In this document: one piece after another, positions 41,904 to 41,998 of the stretch
Numbering within the stretch: position 1 is the first letter of the stretch
Layout of the letters: every line of letters starts with the position of its first letter
Source of the DNA: Nitrosopumilaceae archaeon
GTDB taxonomy: Archaea; Thermoproteota; Nitrososphaeria; Nitrososphaerales; Nitrosopumilaceae
DNA: 41,998 nucleotides
Reading direction: 5' to 3'
Assembly: GCA_030697975.1 (NCBI GenBank)
Contig: JAUYOQ010000131.1
Coordinates: 1 to 41,998, forward strand
Made by a program: the position numbers and the translations under genes
The notes under the pieces: generated by a model
The model's input: only the letters and a program-made list of their open reading frames with translations
Database searches by the model: none
Told to the model about the DNA's origin: nothing

Positions 41904-41998
41904 TTACCAAACATCATCAACTTCATCAAGTTCCTTGTATTCTTTTGAACTTTCACGTTTAAGATACTTTAATCTTGAAATATCTCTGTCAAAAAACA
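41904..41998 (-). CDS. C-terminal end of an unidentified gene (runs off the right edge)
   Basis: On the minus strand an open frame enters from the right edge and stops with TAA at 41904-41906, giving ...FFDRDISRLKYLKRESSKEY and KELDEVDDVW. The charged, helical text looks coding, but too little is visible to name it. The gene is convergent with the CAP gene, 13 bp away. Confidence 0.55.
   Translation of the reverse strand, partial: FFDRDISRLKYLKRESSKEYKELDEVDDVW

Overview
The window is AT-rich, densely packed archaeal chromosome and looks like a member of the Nitrososphaerota (Thaumarchaeota), most likely a Nitrosopumilus-like ammonia oxidiser. Archaeal markers are TFB, both subunits of D-family DNA polymerase, GINS, Orc1/Cdc6, a thermosome, GGGP synthase, an archaeal CCA-adding enzyme and UPF0200/UPF0201. 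Lineage-level hints are the ESCRT-III-like CdvB protein, FolE-type GTP cyclohydrolase I, secreted proteins with a C-terminal CLIATAAFGS ('CFI-box') segment, a cupredoxin-like secreted protein and many small winged-helix regulators. Several genes appear leaderless, with a box A about 26-30 nt before the start codon, and TTG/GTG starts are frequent. No ammonia-oxidation gene lies in the window, so the lineage call rests on gene content and style.

Layout. 1-2.5 kb: end of homoserine kinase, then 7-deazaguanine (archaeosine precursor) genes queC, folE and queE. 2.5-5.6 kb: an operon of a small wHTH regulator, a membrane-spanning protein with a cytoplasmic wHTH and a secreted alpha-helical protein; this is the best candidate here for an undescribed sensing system. 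5.7-7.0 kb: a coiled-coil protein with five 21-residue repeats, convergent with a CdvB homologue. 7.1-8.5 kb: a sparse stretch with a 34-residue zinc finger, a remnant of a second TFB gene, a membrane protein and a candidate structured RNA. 8.5-11.7 kb: hemerythrin-like protein, metallophosphoesterase, TFB and a membrane hydrolase. 11.8-19 kb: PRPP synthetase and an RNA-processing group (RNase Z, UPF0201/UPF0200, ThpR, CCA-adding enzyme, RIO-like kinase, tRNA-Pro), with a sirtuin among them. 19-27.4 kb: oxidoreductases, AN1 zinc finger, GINS, glutamine synthetase, thermosome, serine hydroxymethyltransferase.

27.4-36.4 kb is the replication neighbourhood: PolD large subunit, GGGP synthase, small regulators, a roughly 460-bp intergenic region with two identical 27-bp ORB-like repeats, a diverged inverted copy, five GTTAAC sites and an AT-rich tract, then Orc1/Cdc6 and the PolD small subunit. 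I read this as the replication origin. 36.4-42 kb: SpoIIM-like membrane protein, a cupredoxin-like protein that has lost two copper ligands, CbiE, a PH/GRAM-like protein, a secreted cyclophilin fusion, a membrane-anchored CAP-domain protein and the end of a minus-strand gene.

Product names rest on motifs read by eye from the translated sequence. No database search, folding program or expression data was available.
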